Below are positions 11,014 through 20,085 of a stretch of DNA of 64,000 nucleotides, one piece after another. Position numbers and translations under genes: made by a program. Where the stretch lies: contig NZ_CP069303.1 of the NCBI RefSeq assembly GCF_016839145.1, forward strand, positions 4,331,001 to 4,395,000, read 5' to 3'. The first letter of the stretch is position 1, and each line of letters opens with the position of its first letter. The notes under the pieces are model-generated. The model was not told where the DNA came from and did no database searches. It saw nothing but the letters and a program-made list of their open reading frames with translations. This stretch comes from Shinella sp. PSBB067. GTDB lineage: Bacteria; Pseudomonadota; Alphaproteobacteria; Rhizobiales; Rhizobiaceae.

Positions 11014-11940
11014 GTGACTGTCTATCTGCCCATCGCAGAGCTCTCGGTGAATATCTTCATCATTCTCGGCATGGGCGCGGCCGTCGGCTTCCTTTCCGGC
11101 ATGTTCGGCGTCGGTGGCGGCTTCCTCATCACGCCGCTCCTCATCTTCTACAACATCCCCCCGGTCGTCGCGGTGGCGACGGGCGCCAACCAGGTCGTCG
11201 CCTCGTCGATCTCGGGCGCGCTGTCGCATTTCCGGCGCGGCACGCTGGACGTCAAGCTCGGCACGGTGCTGCTCGTCGGCGGCCTTGCCGGCGCCACGGT
11301 CGGCATCTGGATTTTCGCGATGCTGCGCAGCGTCGGCCAGCTCGATCTCGTCATCTCGCTGCTCTATGTCGTGCTGCTCGGCACCGTCGGCACGCTGATG
11401 CTGCTCGAAAGCATCCGCGCCCTGCGCCGCTCGGCCAACAACCAGCCCGTCTCGCTGCGCCGGCCCGGCCAGCATAGCTGGGTGCACCGCCTGCCGCTGA
11501 AGATGCGCTTCAAGAAGTCGAAGATCTATCTGTCGGTCATCCCGGTGATCGGGCTCGGCTTCGGCATCGGCATCCTCACCTCGGTCATGGGCGTCGGCGG
11601 CGGCTTCATCATGGTGCCGGCGATGATCTATCTGCTGCGCATCCCGACCAATGTCGTCGTCGGGACCTCGCTGTTCCAGATCATCTTCGTCACGGCCTAT
11701 ACGACCGTCGTGCAGGCGACGACCAACTATTCCGTCGACATCGTGCTCGCCTTCATCCTGATGGTGGCCGGCGTCATCGGCGCGCAATACGGCGTGCGCG
11801 TCGGCCAGAAGCTGCGCGGCGAACAGCTGCGCGCGCTGCTCGCGCTGCTCGTCCTTGCCGTCGGCGCCCGCCTTGCGGTCGACCTTGTCGTCACGCCGGC
11901 CGACATCTATTCCATCGTCAGCGAGGGGGTCTATCGATGA
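11014..11940 (+). CDS. TauE/SafE-family membrane exporter (sulfite / organosulfonate type)
   Basis: About 308 aa from a GTG start, MTVYLPIAELSVNIF. Roughly eight hydrophobic segments and two copies of the family hallmark (LSGMFGVGGGFLITPLL near the N-terminus and SVMGVGGGFIMVPAMIYLL in the second half) show the duplicated TauE/SafE fold, linked to export of sulfite, sulfoacetate or other small anions. A GGGG Shine-Dalgarno lies 7 bases before 11014; an earlier in-frame GTG at 10981 lacks one. The gene overlaps the next by 4 bases, so both products probably act together in the inner membrane. Substrate is not determined. Confidence 0.85.
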   Translation: MTVYLPIAELSVNIFIILGMGAAVGFLSGMFGVGGGFLITPLLIFYNIPPVVAVATGANQVVASSISGALSHFRRGTLDVKLGTVLLVGGLAGATVGIWIFAMLRSVGQLDLVISLLYVVLLGTVGTLMLLESIRALRRSANNQPVSLRRPGQHSWVHRLPLKMRFKKSKIYLSVIPVIGLGFGIGILTSVMGVGGGFIMVPAMIYLLRIPTNVVVGTSLFQIIFVTAYTTVVQATTNYSVDIVLAFILMVAGVIGAQYGVRVGQKLRGEQLRALLALLVLAVGARLAVDLVVTPADIYSIVSEGVYR

Positions 11941-12731
11941 GAACCCTCGCGACGCTCCTCTTCGTCCTTGGCCTTGCCCTTCCCGCCGGCGCGCAGGTGC
12001 TGGAGGACAAGCCGGTGGAATTTCCCGAGAAGCTGGAGATCGGCATCTCGACGGACGAGATCGCCATATCCTCGGATTTCCGCGGCGCGGACCTGACGAT
12101 CTTCGGCGCCATCGAGGGCTACGATCCAGCCCTGCTGGCCCAGAGCAAGTACGACATCGTCGTGGCGCTGGAAGGGCCGAAGGACAACAACACGGTGCGC
12201 ATCAAGGAGCGCGTCTTCGGCATCTGGGTCAACCGCCGCTCGATGACCTTCGAGCTGGTGCCGGAATCCTATTCGCTGTCGAGCACGCGCGACGTCGAGA
12301 CCATCGCCGAGCCCGCCATGCTCAACGGCGTCGGCGTCGGCATCCAGCATATCCGCCTCTCGCCCATCGGCTATGTCGGCGACGGCAGCAACCTTGCCGA
12401 GTTCCGCGAGGCCTTCCGCCGGCTCAAGGAGAGCGGCGGTTTCTACCAGCGCGATCCGGGCGGCGTGCAGTTCATCAGCGCGAGCCTCTTCAAGGCGACG
12501 GTGAAGCTCCCCGCCAACGTGCCGAACGGCACCCATGTCGTGCGCGCCCACCTTTTCCGCGACGGCGTGTTCATCGCGGAAAAGGCCCTGCCGCTGCGCG
12601 TGATGAAGACCGGCATCGAGCAGATGATCTCCAACGCCGCCTATAACAACTCGCTCGCCTACGGCGCCTTCTCCGTGTTTCTGGCGGTGCTGACGGGCTG
12701 GCTGGCGAACGTGGTGTTCCGCAAGGAATAG
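11937..12731 (+). CDS. TIGR02186-family exported membrane protein
   Basis: A 264-aa protein with an N-terminal signal (RTLATLLFVLGLALPAGAQ) and a C-terminal span (AFSVFLAVLTGWLANVVF), leaving about 210 residues outside the cytoplasm. The body has segments EKLEIGISTDEIAISSDF and GIWVNRRSMTFELVP of the alphaproteobacterial family annotated TIGR02186. Its ATG overlaps the TauE/SafE stop (ATGA), a pairing common in alphaproteobacteria, which suggests it is a partner of that exporter. No biochemical role is established. Confidence 0.82.
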   Translation: MRTLATLLFVLGLALPAGAQVLEDKPVEFPEKLEIGISTDEIAISSDFRGADLTIFGAIEGYDPALLAQSKYDIVVALEGPKDNNTVRIKERVFGIWVNRRSMTFELVPESYSLSSTRDVETIAEPAMLNGVGVGIQHIRLSPIGYVGDGSNLAEFREAFRRLKESGGFYQRDPGGVQFISASLFKATVKLPANVPNGTHVVRAHLFRDGVFIAEKALPLRVMKTGIEQMISNAAYNNSLAYGAFSVFLAVLTGWLANVVFRKE

Positions 12732-12735
12732 CCGT

Positions 12736-13176
12736 TCAGGAGCGGTAGACCAGCACCGGCACCTTCGCGTGGCTGAGCACCTTCGTCGTGACGCTGCCCA
12801 TCAGGAAGGCGCTGACGCCGCGTCGGCCGTGCGAGGCCATGGCGATGAGGTCGCAGCCGTGCTTTTCCGCCGTGTCGATGATCGCCTGCCACGCATCGCC
12901 CGCAGCCACCTGGACGGTCTCGACCGGAATGCCGGCCGCCGCCGCCTTCGCCTCGACCGCGCCGAGGATGCGGACGCCGTCCTCCCTGAGCTGTTTTTCG
13001 TATTCCGCGCGCAGGTTGACCGTGGCGCCGGGCGTCACGGGCAGGAAATGCAGGGGCTCTGCCACCGTGAGCGCCGTCACCTTCGCGCCGAGCGTCCTTG
13101 CGAGCTCCAGCGTTTGATCGACGGCGGCGGCGGACAGTTCGGAACCGTCCGTCGGAACGAGGATATGCCTGTACAT
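12736..13176 (-). CDS. universal stress protein, UspA family
   Basis: A 146-aa single Usp domain starting MYRHILVPTDGSELS. The ATP-binding-type motif near residues 112-131 reads MASHGRRGVSAFLMGSVT, matching G-2x-G-9x-G(S/T), so it likely belongs to the nucleotide-binding class. Longer in-frame starts up to 13809 run into the HxlR gene and were rejected; a GGAGG-like site precedes 13176. It converges on the TIGR02186 gene with a 4-base gap. Known family members act in general stress survival; the trigger here is unknown. Confidence 0.9.
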   Translation of the reverse strand: MYRHILVPTDGSELSAAAVDQTLELARTLGAKVTALTVAEPLHFLPVTPGATVNLRAEYEKQLREDGVRILGAVEAKAAAAGIPVETVQVAAGDAWQAIIDTAEKHGCDLIAMASHGRRGVSAFLMGSVTTKVLSHAKVPVLVYRS

Positions 13177-13253
13177 GGTTGCAGCCTCCTTTTTGCCCAC
13201 ACTAGGCCCGGCACCGGGCGCTGCCATGATGGAAATCAACTGCGGGGCTTTCG

Positions 13254-13757
13254 TCAAGCGCCGGTTGCGGCCCTGCGGGCGACGACCGCCTCGTAGGCGG
13301 CCCTGAGCTCGCCGAAGACGGAGCGTGCCGGCGGCGGGCCGCCGAGGTGGATGGCGCGCAGCTCCTCCATGAAGGCCTCCCACATCGCCGGCCCGCCGTC
13401 TTCGAGCAGTTCGGCGCGGATCGACAGGTCCTCCGTCACCGGCAGGAAGCGCCGGCCCCAGGCGCCCATCATCGCAAAGACGGGCACGAGCGCGATGCCC
13501 ATCTCGGTGAGGCTGTAGATGGCCTTCTGCCGGTGGCTCGGGTCGTCCGCCCTGGTGATCAGCCCTTCGGCGAGCAGCCGGCGCAGCCGGTCCGCCAGGA
13601 TGTTCGAGGCGATGCCTTCCTCCGATCCGGTCAAGAGCTCGCGGAAGTGCCGGCGATTGCCGAACATCATGTCGCGCAGCACGATCAGGCTCCAGCGGTC
13701 CCCGAGGATCTCGAGGGTCAGGTTGATCGGGCAGCCCGAGCGGCGGGTATCCTTCAT
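13254..13757 (-). CDS. HxlR-family winged-helix transcriptional regulator
   Basis: A 167-aa regulator. The HxlR domain (about 5-110) begins SGCPINLTLEILGDRWSLIVLRDMMFGNRRHFREL, with the conserved cysteine near residue 9, the recognition-helix region EGIASNILADRLRRLLAEGLITR and a wing HRQKAIYSLTEMG. The C-terminal 60 residues are less conserved. It is divergent from the sugar dehydrogenase gene and preceded by a short CTTG/CAAG palindrome, suggesting autoregulation and possibly control of that dehydrogenase. The sensed signal is unknown. Confidence 0.9.
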   Translation of the reverse strand: MKDTRRSGCPINLTLEILGDRWSLIVLRDMMFGNRRHFRELLTGSEEGIASNILADRLRRLLAEGLITRADDPSHRQKAIYSLTEMGIALVPVFAMMGAWGRRFLPVTEDLSIRAELLEDGGPAMWEAFMEELRAIHLGGPPPARSVFGELRAAYEAVVARRAATGA

Positions 13758-13775
13758 TCAAGGTCTCCAGAACTG

Positions 13776-13790
13776 CTTGCACGTTACAAG
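13776..13790. promoter_or_regulatory. candidate HxlR operator
   Basis: CTTGCACGTTACAAG has CTTG and CAAG arms around 7 bases and lies 18 bases upstream of the hxlR-type start, in the divergent promoter region. Single occurrence and short arms keep this tentative. Confidence 0.35.
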
Positions 13791-13953
13791 CGGTTCGGCC
13801 ATCCATCAACGGGCGCAGCCCGCAACCGGCCCGGCATGGCGCTCAAGCGCGATAAACATTTCTTGAACAGGCGTGTTGAAACAAATCATGATGCCGTCTC
13901 CTTGGGCGGGCAGGATGCGATCCGCATCTTTCGCGACAGGACAAGGAACCATC

Positions 13954-15180
13954 ATGCGCACGACCAGAGCTCTTCTTGCCGGCACCATGCTTGCCGCCTC
14001 GCTGTTATCAGTCCCGGCCTTCGCCCAGACCGCCAGGACCGCCGAAACCCGGGAAGCGAACGCGCCGGACCAGAAGCCGGCCTTCGAGAACCAGACCCGC
14101 GCCGCGCTTCCCGATGCCGTGCCCGAGATCGGAGTCGATGTCGTGGCGGAGGGCCTGCCGCATCTGTGGGCCATGGAATTCCTGCCGGACGGCCGGATGC
14201 TGGTGACGACCAAGGACGGCGCCATGCATGTCGTCTCGCAGGAGAACGGCGAGGCGAGCCCGCCGATCGACGGCGTTCCCGCCGTGATGTCGCAAGGGCA
14301 GGGCGGCCTGCTCGACGTGGCGCTCGCCCCCGATTTCGAAAGCTCCGGCCGCATCTACTTCTCGTTCTCCGAACCGCGCGAGGGCGGCAACGGCACGTCC
14401 GTGGCATCCGCGCGGCTGACCGAGGAGGAGGGCAGGCTCGCCTTGCAGGACGTGAAGGTGATCTTCCGGCAGATGCCGACCTATGATGGCGACAAGCACT
14501 TCGGCTCGCGCCTCGTCTTCGGGCCGGAAGGGCAGCTTTACGTCACCGTCGGCGAGCGTTCCGACCGCGAGACCCGCGTCGGGGCGCAGGACCTCGGCAG
14601 CGGCTTCGGCAAGGTCTTCCGCATCGATGCGGAGGGCAAGGCCTTTGACGGCAACCCCTTCGCGGGCACGGAGGGCGCACAGCCGGAAATCTGGAGCTAC
14701 GGCCACCGCAACCTGCAGGCCGCCACGCTGGACGGACAGGGGCGGCTTTGGACCGTGGAGCACGGTCCGAAAGGCGGCGACGAGCTGAACCGGCCGGAAG
14801 CCGGCAAGAACTACGGCTGGCCGAAGGTGACCTACGGCGTCGAATATAGCGGCGGCCCGGTCGGCGAGGGCATCACCGCGCTCGAAGGTACCGAGCAGCC
14901 GGTCTATTACTGGGATCCGGTGATCGGCCCCTCGGGCATGGCCTATTACCAGGGCGACGCCATTCCGGAATGGAAGGGCGCGTTCCTCATCGGCGGCCTC
15001 GTCAGCCAGGGGCTCGTCGTGCTGCACATGGACGGCGACAGGGTTGCGCACGAAGAGCGCGTGCCGCTCGACGCCCGCATCCGTGACGTCAAGGTCGCGC
15101 CCGACGGGACGGTGTTTGCGGTGACGGAGCAGCAGGGCGGCGGGGAATCGACGATCCTGCGGCTGGTGAAGCGGGACTGA
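13954..15180 (+). CDS. PQQ-dependent sugar dehydrogenase (aldose dehydrogenase type)
   Basis: About 408 aa with a cleavable signal (MRTTRALLAGTMLAASLLSVPAFA) and a six-bladed beta-propeller of the soluble glucose dehydrogenase/YliI family. Recognisable pieces are LPHLWAMEFLPDGRMLVTTK near the first blade, QGGLLDVALAPDFESSG, GDKHFGSRLVFGPEGQLY, the calcium/PQQ region SYGHRNLQAATLDGQG and EHGPKGGDELN. Predicted to oxidise aldose sugars in the periplasm with PQQ. The start at 13954 was chosen because AAGGA precedes it and it begins the signal peptide; the upstream start at 13873 does not. PQQ synthesis genes are not in the window. Confidence 0.88.
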   Translation: MRTTRALLAGTMLAASLLSVPAFAQTARTAETREANAPDQKPAFENQTRAALPDAVPEIGVDVVAEGLPHLWAMEFLPDGRMLVTTKDGAMHVVSQENGEASPPIDGVPAVMSQGQGGLLDVALAPDFESSGRIYFSFSEPREGGNGTSVASARLTEEEGRLALQDVKVIFRQMPTYDGDKHFGSRLVFGPEGQLYVTVGERSDRETRVGAQDLGSGFGKVFRIDAEGKAFDGNPFAGTEGAQPEIWSYGHRNLQAATLDGQGRLWTVEHGPKGGDELNRPEAGKNYGWPKVTYGVEYSGGPVGEGITALEGTEQPVYYWDPVIGPSGMAYYQGDAIPEWKGAFLIGGLVSQGLVVLHMDGDRVAHEERVPLDARIRDVKVAPDGTVFAVTEQQGGGESTILRLVKRD

Positions 15181-15195
15181 GGCGACGGCGGCGGC

Positions 15196-15370
15196 CCCTC
15201 ATCCGACCCTTCGGGCCACCGTCTCCCGCAAGCGGGGAGAAGGAGAGATGCGGCACGCGTATCCCGCTATCCGCAACCTCCTTCGCCGACCCGCTGGTTT
15301 TGAGGAAGCGAAGCATCCTTCCCTTCGCCCCGCTTGCGGGGAGACGGTGGCCGGCAGGCGGATGGATGCG
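15196..15370. repeat. inverted pair of the dispersed GC-rich intergenic repeat (copy 2)
   Basis: The 192-bp gap between the sugar dehydrogenase and pdeM holds two units facing each other: CACCGTCTCCCGCAAGCGGG at the left and, on the opposite strand, CACCGTCTCCCCGCAAGCGG at the right. Together they could form a long hairpin between the convergent genes. Confidence 0.65.
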
Positions 15371-15372
15371 GT

Positions 15373-16098
15373 TCAGCCGCGCAGATTGGCAAACCGCACC
15401 GAATAGATGCGGTCTCGGCCGAGCATGTGGGCGACGAGGCTTTGGCGGTCGAAGAGGCCTGTCATCGCCCTGTGCCGCAGGTCGAGCCCGCCGGTCATGA
15501 TGCCGAAGGCGGGCATCAAAAGGCGCCTGCCGTCCGTCGCGAAGCACGGGCGGCGCACCGCCTTCTCGCGGCGGATCACGGTGGCGGCCGGATGCAGGTG
15601 CCCGGCGATCTCGCCGGCCGGCGCCAGAAGCGACGGCTCGTGCCGGAAGGCAAGGCCCGCATAGTGCAGTTCGTCGGCCGACTGGCCGGGCAGGTCCACC
15701 GTGCCGTCCGGATCGTGGTTGCCGTTGATCCAGATCCATTCGCGCCCGCGCGCCAGCTCCGCGATCTTCGCGCGGAAGATGTCCGGCAGATGGGCCGAAC
15801 CGACGCGGTCGTGGAAATTGTCGCCGAGGCTGACGACGATGGCGGGGTCGTGCCTGACGATGACGGCCTCCAGCACCTTGAGCGTCGCGAGCGTATCGTA
15901 GGGCGGCAGCATCATGCCGCGGCGGGCGAAGGCCGCACCCTTTTCCAGATGCAGGTCGGAGACGACGAGGAGGCGCGTTTCCGGCAGGTAAAGCGCGCCG
16001 AGCGGATCGCACACGGCCTCGACGCCGGCGACGACGGTGCGCGCGGAAACCGCGCCGAAATCCTGTATTTCCACCGATGCCAGTGCCAGTCTCTGCAT
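15373..16098 (-). CDS. pdeM: PdeM, ligase-associated DNA damage response endonuclease (metallophosphoesterase)
   Basis: A 241-aa calcineurin-like metallophosphoesterase. Metal-binding motifs are SDLHLEKGAAFARRG, SLGDNFHD, WINGNHDPD and GEIAGHLHPAA, in the expected order. The family is annotated as part of a ligase-associated DNA repair set with a DEXH helicase, an exonuclease and an ATP-dependent ligase. Here it lies 16 bases downstream of that helicase in the same operon, which fixes the assignment within the broad superfamily. The ligase and exonuclease partners are not adjacent. Confidence 0.88.
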   Translation of the reverse strand: MQRLALASVEIQDFGAVSARTVVAGVEAVCDPLGALYLPETRLLVVSDLHLEKGAAFARRGMMLPPYDTLATLKVLEAVIVRHDPAIVVSLGDNFHDRVGSAHLPDIFRAKIAELARGREWIWINGNHDPDGTVDLPGQSADELHYAGLAFRHEPSLLAPAGEIAGHLHPAATVIRREKAVRRPCFATDGRRLLMPAFGIMTGGLDLRHRAMTGLFDRQSLVAHMLGRDRIYSVRFANLRG

Positions 16099-16114
16099 GC
16101 GCGCCGTTCAGTCC

Positions 16115-18640
16115 TTAAATGCCCCCATCGCCCATCGCCTCGGCGATCAGATCCTCCGCGGCTTCCGCCAGCAGGGAATCCTGCGCCTCGCCCGCCACCG
16201 TCTCCCTGCCGATCTCCAGCATGATCGGCACGGCGAGCGGCGAGATGCGGTCGAGCCGCCGGTGGGCGATGTGGCCCTTGATTCGCGCCAGCATATCGCC
16301 CAATCGCTGAATATCCAAAAGCCCCGCCGCCGCATCGGCGCGCGTGGCCTCCAGCAGGATATGGTCCGGCTCGTGGCTCCTGAGCACGTCGTAGATGAGG
16401 TCGGCGGAAACCGTGACCTGCCGCCCGGTCTTTTCCTTGCCCGGATGGCGCTGCTCGATCAGCCCCGCGATCACGGCGCAATTGCGGAAGGTGCGCTTCA
16501 GCATGAAGCTTTCGTCGAGCCAGGCTTCCAGATCGTCGCCCAGCATGTCCTCGTCGAAGAGGTTTTGGAGCGACGGCCGCTCGACGGCGAAGGCATGGCC
16601 GAGATCGTCCAGCGCCCAGATCGCCAGCGAATAATCGGTGGCGACGAAGCCGAGCGGCCGGCGGCCGGCGCGCTCCAGCCGGCGCGTCAGCAGCATGCCG
16701 AGCGTCTGGTGCGCCAGCCGTCCCTCGAAGGGATAGGCGACCATGTAATGCCGGCTGCCGCGCGGAAAGGTCTCGATAAGGAGTTCGTCGCGCTTCGGCA
16801 GGGCGGAGACGTCGCATTGCAGCGCGAGCCAGTCGCGCACCTGCTCGGGCAGTTCGCCCCAGCGCTGCGGATCGTCCAGCATGCTGCGCACCTGGTCGGC
16901 AAGATAGGTGGAGAGCGGGAACTTGCCGCCCGCATAGGCCGGCACCTTCGGATCGAGCGAGAAGGCCTGGGAGACGAGGCATTCGTTCTCGCGGATGCCT
17001 TCGAAGCGCAGCACCTTGCCGGAGAACAGGAAGGTGTCGCCGGGCGAAAGCATTTCGAGGAAATATTCCTCCACCTTGCCGAGCGAGGCCCCGCCGCGCC
17101 CGACCGCCCCCTTCGCGCCGCGTTTGACCATGCGCACGTTCAGCATCGGCATCTCGACGATGGTGCCGAGATTGAGGCGGTATTGCTGGGCGACCCCCGG
17201 ATTGGAGACGCGCCAGAGGCCGTCGACGGTCTTGCGGATGCGGGCATAGCGCTCGTAGGTCTTCAGCGCATAGCCGCCGGTCGCGACGAACTGCACGATC
17301 CGCCCGAATTTTTCGCGCGAAAGGCCGGTATAGGGCGAGGCGGTGGTGACTTCGGAAAACAGCGCGTCCTCGTTGAAGGGCGCGGCGCAGGCCATGCCGA
17401 GGACGTGCTGGGCGAGCACGTCGAGCGTGCCCTCGCCGACGGGGGGCGTGTCCTGCGCGCCGAGATAGTTGGCGTCGAGCGCCGCCTGGCACTCCATCAC
17501 CTCGAAACGGTTGGCCGGCACGAGGATGGCGCGGCTCGGCTCGTCCATGCGGTGGTTGGCACGGCCGATGCGCTGGGCGAGCCGCGAGGCGCCCTTCGGC
17601 GCGCCGACATGGATGACGAGATCGACATCGCCCCAGTCGATGCCGAGGTCGAGCGTCGAGGTGGCGACGACGGCGCGCAGGCGGTTCTCCGCCATGGCCT
17701 CTTCCACCTTGCGCCGCTGGCCGACATCGAGCGAGCCGTGGTGCAGGGCGATCGGCAGCGTGTCCTCGTTGATGCTCCACAGCTCCTGGAAGAGGATTTC
17801 CGCCTGGCTGCGCGTGTTGACGAAGAGCAGCGACGTCCTGTGCGCCTTGATCGCCGCATAGACCTCGGGCATCGCATATTTCGCCTGATGGCCCGACCAC
17901 GGCACCCGCTCCTCGCTTTTGAGGATGGTGATGATCGGCTTCGCCCCGCCCGGCGCGGTGACGAGCCCGGCATGGCTTTCCGCATCGGGCGACTGCGCGA
18001 CCAGCCAGCGGCGAAGGTCCATCGGCTCGGCGACGGTGGCCGAAAGACCGATGGTCCTGAGCCCCGGCGCAAGCCGGCGCAGGCGCGCGAGACCGAGCGA
18101 GAGGAGATGGCCGCGCTTGGAGGTGACGAGCGAATGCAGTTCGTCGAAGATCACGTATTTCAGATCCTTGAAGAAGCGCGGGGCCTCGCCGTTGGCGATG
18201 AGGAGGGCGACCTGTTCCGGCGTCGTCAGCAGGATGTCCGGCGGGTTGAGGCGCTGGCGCTGGCGCTTGGCCTGCGGCGTGTCGCCGGTGCGCGTCTCGA
18301 TGGTGATGGGCAGGCCCATTTCCGAGACGGGCTTCATCAGGTTGCGCTCGATATCGACGGCGAGCGCCTTGAGCGGCGAGATATAGAGCGTGTGGATGCC
18401 GGTGAAGGCGGAGCCGGGCGGGATTTTGCCGCGCTGCGCAAGGTCCGTCAGCGCCGGCAGGAAGCCGGCCAGCGTCTTGCCCGCGCCGGTGGGCGCGATC
18501 AGCAGCAGGCTTTCCCCCGCCGTGGCGCGGGCCAGGAGCTCCATCTGGTGGGCGCGCGGCTGCCAGCCCTTGGCCGCGAACCAGTCGGCGAAGGATTTGG
18601 GGAGAAGGGAAAGGCCGGCGGCGGAATCGATGATGCTCAC
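16115..18640 (-). CDS. ligase-associated DNA damage response DEXH-box helicase (Lhr-like)
   Basis: An 841-aa superfamily 2 helicase. Motif I is LLIAPTGAGKTLAGFLPAL, motif Ia includes YISPLKALAVDIERN, motif II is FDELHSL (DELH, slightly different from DEXH-canonical), motif III is GLSATVAEP, and the second RecA domain has ATSTLDLGIDWGDVDLVIHVG and QRIGRANHR. The C-terminal third (WH and Lhr-type domains) completes the usual length. Predicted to unwind DNA during repair together with PdeM, encoded next in the operon. Start MSIIDSAAGLSLLPKSF is the only plausible one. Confidence 0.92.
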   Translation of the reverse strand: MSIIDSAAGLSLLPKSFADWFAAKGWQPRAHQMELLARATAGESLLLIAPTGAGKTLAGFLPALTDLAQRGKIPPGSAFTGIHTLYISPLKALAVDIERNLMKPVSEMGLPITIETRTGDTPQAKRQRQRLNPPDILLTTPEQVALLIANGEAPRFFKDLKYVIFDELHSLVTSKRGHLLSLGLARLRRLAPGLRTIGLSATVAEPMDLRRWLVAQSPDAESHAGLVTAPGGAKPIITILKSEERVPWSGHQAKYAMPEVYAAIKAHRTSLLFVNTRSQAEILFQELWSINEDTLPIALHHGSLDVGQRRKVEEAMAENRLRAVVATSTLDLGIDWGDVDLVIHVGAPKGASRLAQRIGRANHRMDEPSRAILVPANRFEVMECQAALDANYLGAQDTPPVGEGTLDVLAQHVLGMACAAPFNEDALFSEVTTASPYTGLSREKFGRIVQFVATGGYALKTYERYARIRKTVDGLWRVSNPGVAQQYRLNLGTIVEMPMLNVRMVKRGAKGAVGRGGASLGKVEEYFLEMLSPGDTFLFSGKVLRFEGIRENECLVSQAFSLDPKVPAYAGGKFPLSTYLADQVRSMLDDPQRWGELPEQVRDWLALQCDVSALPKRDELLIETFPRGSRHYMVAYPFEGRLAHQTLGMLLTRRLERAGRRPLGFVATDYSLAIWALDDLGHAFAVERPSLQNLFDEDMLGDDLEAWLDESFMLKRTFRNCAVIAGLIEQRHPGKEKTGRQVTVSADLIYDVLRSHEPDHILLEATRADAAAGLLDIQRLGDMLARIKGHIAHRRLDRISPLAVPIMLEIGRETVAGEAQDSLLAEAAEDLIAEAMGDGGI

Positions 18641-18731
18641 GCGCCTAAGCTAGTGACGGCGGGACGAATGTGAAGCGGTCCCGCGAAATATCCCGGTTTC
18701 GATACCGCGGCCGGCGCCATGGATGCGGGGC

Positions 18732-19673
18732 CTATCCGAGCCGCCGTGCGAGGAAGACGAGGCCGTGCACGGGCTGGCCGGCATCGCGCCGGATCACGCT
18801 TTTCTCCACGGCGAGGAGCTCGAAGCCGCTCTCGGCAAGCTTCCGGCGGATGAAGGCTTCGGGATGGGCATAGCGCAGCGACGGGCGCAGCAACGGCGCA
18901 TCGCCTTCGCCGCCGTCCTCGACGGAAAAGGCGAAGAGCCCGCCCGGCCTTGCAAGGCGCGCGGCACTCGGGAAGACCTCGGCGAGGTCGCCGAGATACA
19001 TCAGCACGTCCGCGGCGCTGACGAGGTCGGCGCGTGATTGCGGCGCGGTGGCAAAGAGGCCGCTCGCTTCCGCCGGCAGCGACAGGTCCGCCTGGGCGAG
19101 GTGGTCGTAGACGGCCTTTTCCTGCGCCTTGGCGAGCATTCCGGCGGAAAGGTCGAAGCCTTCCAGCCGGCCGGCGTTGGCGCGGAACGCGACGCCGAAG
19201 AGGCCGGTGCCGCAGCCGATATCGCAAACGAGGCCGAAGGATGTGTCCTCGCCCGCATGCCGGCGCACCAGCCGGGCGAGCGTCTGGGGAACCGTGTAGT
19301 CCAGCTTTTCGACGAGCGCGGTGTCGAAGCGGTCGGCATAGTCGTCGAACAGACGCTCCACATAGGGCGTCGGGGGTGCGGCGGGAACATCGGCGGCGCC
19401 GAGCACGGCGAGTTTCAGGCTCGCGCCGAAGATGTCGGAAGGGTCGAGCGCGACGACCTTTTCGAGCGCAGCGGTCGCCGCCTCCTTCCGGCCCGATTTC
19501 TCGGCATATTCGGCGAGCCGGAACCAGCCGGCGGCCCAGGAGGGCACCTGTTCGAGCGCCTGTTCCATGAGTTCCGCAGCCTCCGCGAACTCGCCCGATT
19601 CCGCGAACATGCGGGCATAGTCGGCGCGGCGATCGGCGATGAGGTCGCCGGAGGAGAAATGCGGGCTCGTCAT
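18732..19673 (-). CDS. TPR-containing SAM-dependent methyltransferase
   Basis: A 313-aa protein with two to three TPR-like helical repeats at residues about 15-85 (GEFAEAAELMEQALEQVPSW and AATAALEKVVALDPSD), then a class I methyltransferase domain with the SAM-binding motif FGLVCDIGCGTGLFGVAF, an acidic loop GFDLSAGMLAKA, and the later SAADVLMYLGDLAEVFPSAARL. The fold binds S-adenosylmethionine; the acceptor is unknown. It is transcribed leftward and is divergent from the small membrane protein at 19817. The lone leftward position suggests its own promoter within 19674-19816. Confidence 0.85.
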   Translation of the reverse strand: MTSPHFSSGDLIADRRADYARMFAESGEFAEAAELMEQALEQVPSWAAGWFRLAEYAEKSGRKEAATAALEKVVALDPSDIFGASLKLAVLGAADVPAAPPTPYVERLFDDYADRFDTALVEKLDYTVPQTLARLVRRHAGEDTSFGLVCDIGCGTGLFGVAFRANAGRLEGFDLSAGMLAKAQEKAVYDHLAQADLSLPAEASGLFATAPQSRADLVSAADVLMYLGDLAEVFPSAARLARPGGLFAFSVEDGGEGDAPLLRPSLRYAHPEAFIRRKLAESGFELLAVEKSVIRRDAGQPVHGLVFLARRLG

Positions 19674-19816
19674 GGGCTCTCGGAAACGGCAACACTGGCG
19701 GAGCTACATGGCAGGGTCGCGGCAAAAGGCAAGCGAATTCTCGTGCGGCCCGCTTGCTTGCGGCAGGGCCGGGGACGGCTTATCTGGAACGGGCACGAAT
19801 TTTTGGAGAATCACCG

Positions 19817-20083
19817 ATGTCGAATGGCGTGAACGGCTTCCTCGGCGACACACCGGTCCGCGTGATCGTCAAGCTCCTGATCCTGTCGGTGGCCGTCGGC
19901 TTCCTGATGTCGATCTTCGGGCTCTACCCGCACGACATCCTCATGGCCGCGCGCGATTTCGTCATCGACCTCTGGAACACCGGCTTCAAGACGCTGGGGC
20001 GCATCGGCGACTACCTGCTGCTCGGCGCCGCCATCGTCGTTCCGGTCTTCATCGTCATCCGTCTCCTGAGCTACCGTCGCTGA
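19817..20083 (+). CDS. small two-pass membrane protein (DUF6460-like)
   Basis: An 88-aa protein starting MSNGVNGFLGDTPVRVIVK, preceded by GGAGAA. Two hydrophobic segments (about 17-36, VKLLILSVAVGFLMSIFGLY, and 64-84, YLLLGAAIVVPVFIVIRLL) flank a loop FVIDLWNTGFKTLGRIG. This matches a small rhizobial family I recognise as DUF6460, without known function. It ends 2 bases before the CAP-domain lipoprotein-like gene, so the two are probably co-transcribed. Confidence 0.75.
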   Translation: MSNGVNGFLGDTPVRVIVKLLILSVAVGFLMSIFGLYPHDILMAARDFVIDLWNTGFKTLGRIGDYLLLGAAIVVPVFIVIRLLSYRR

Positions 20084-20085
20084 CC

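Noticed and set aside
16037..18673. 878-codon plus-strand frame over the helicase
   Set aside because: The minus strand has all helicase motifs; the opposite frame shows no recognisable family and low-complexity composition.
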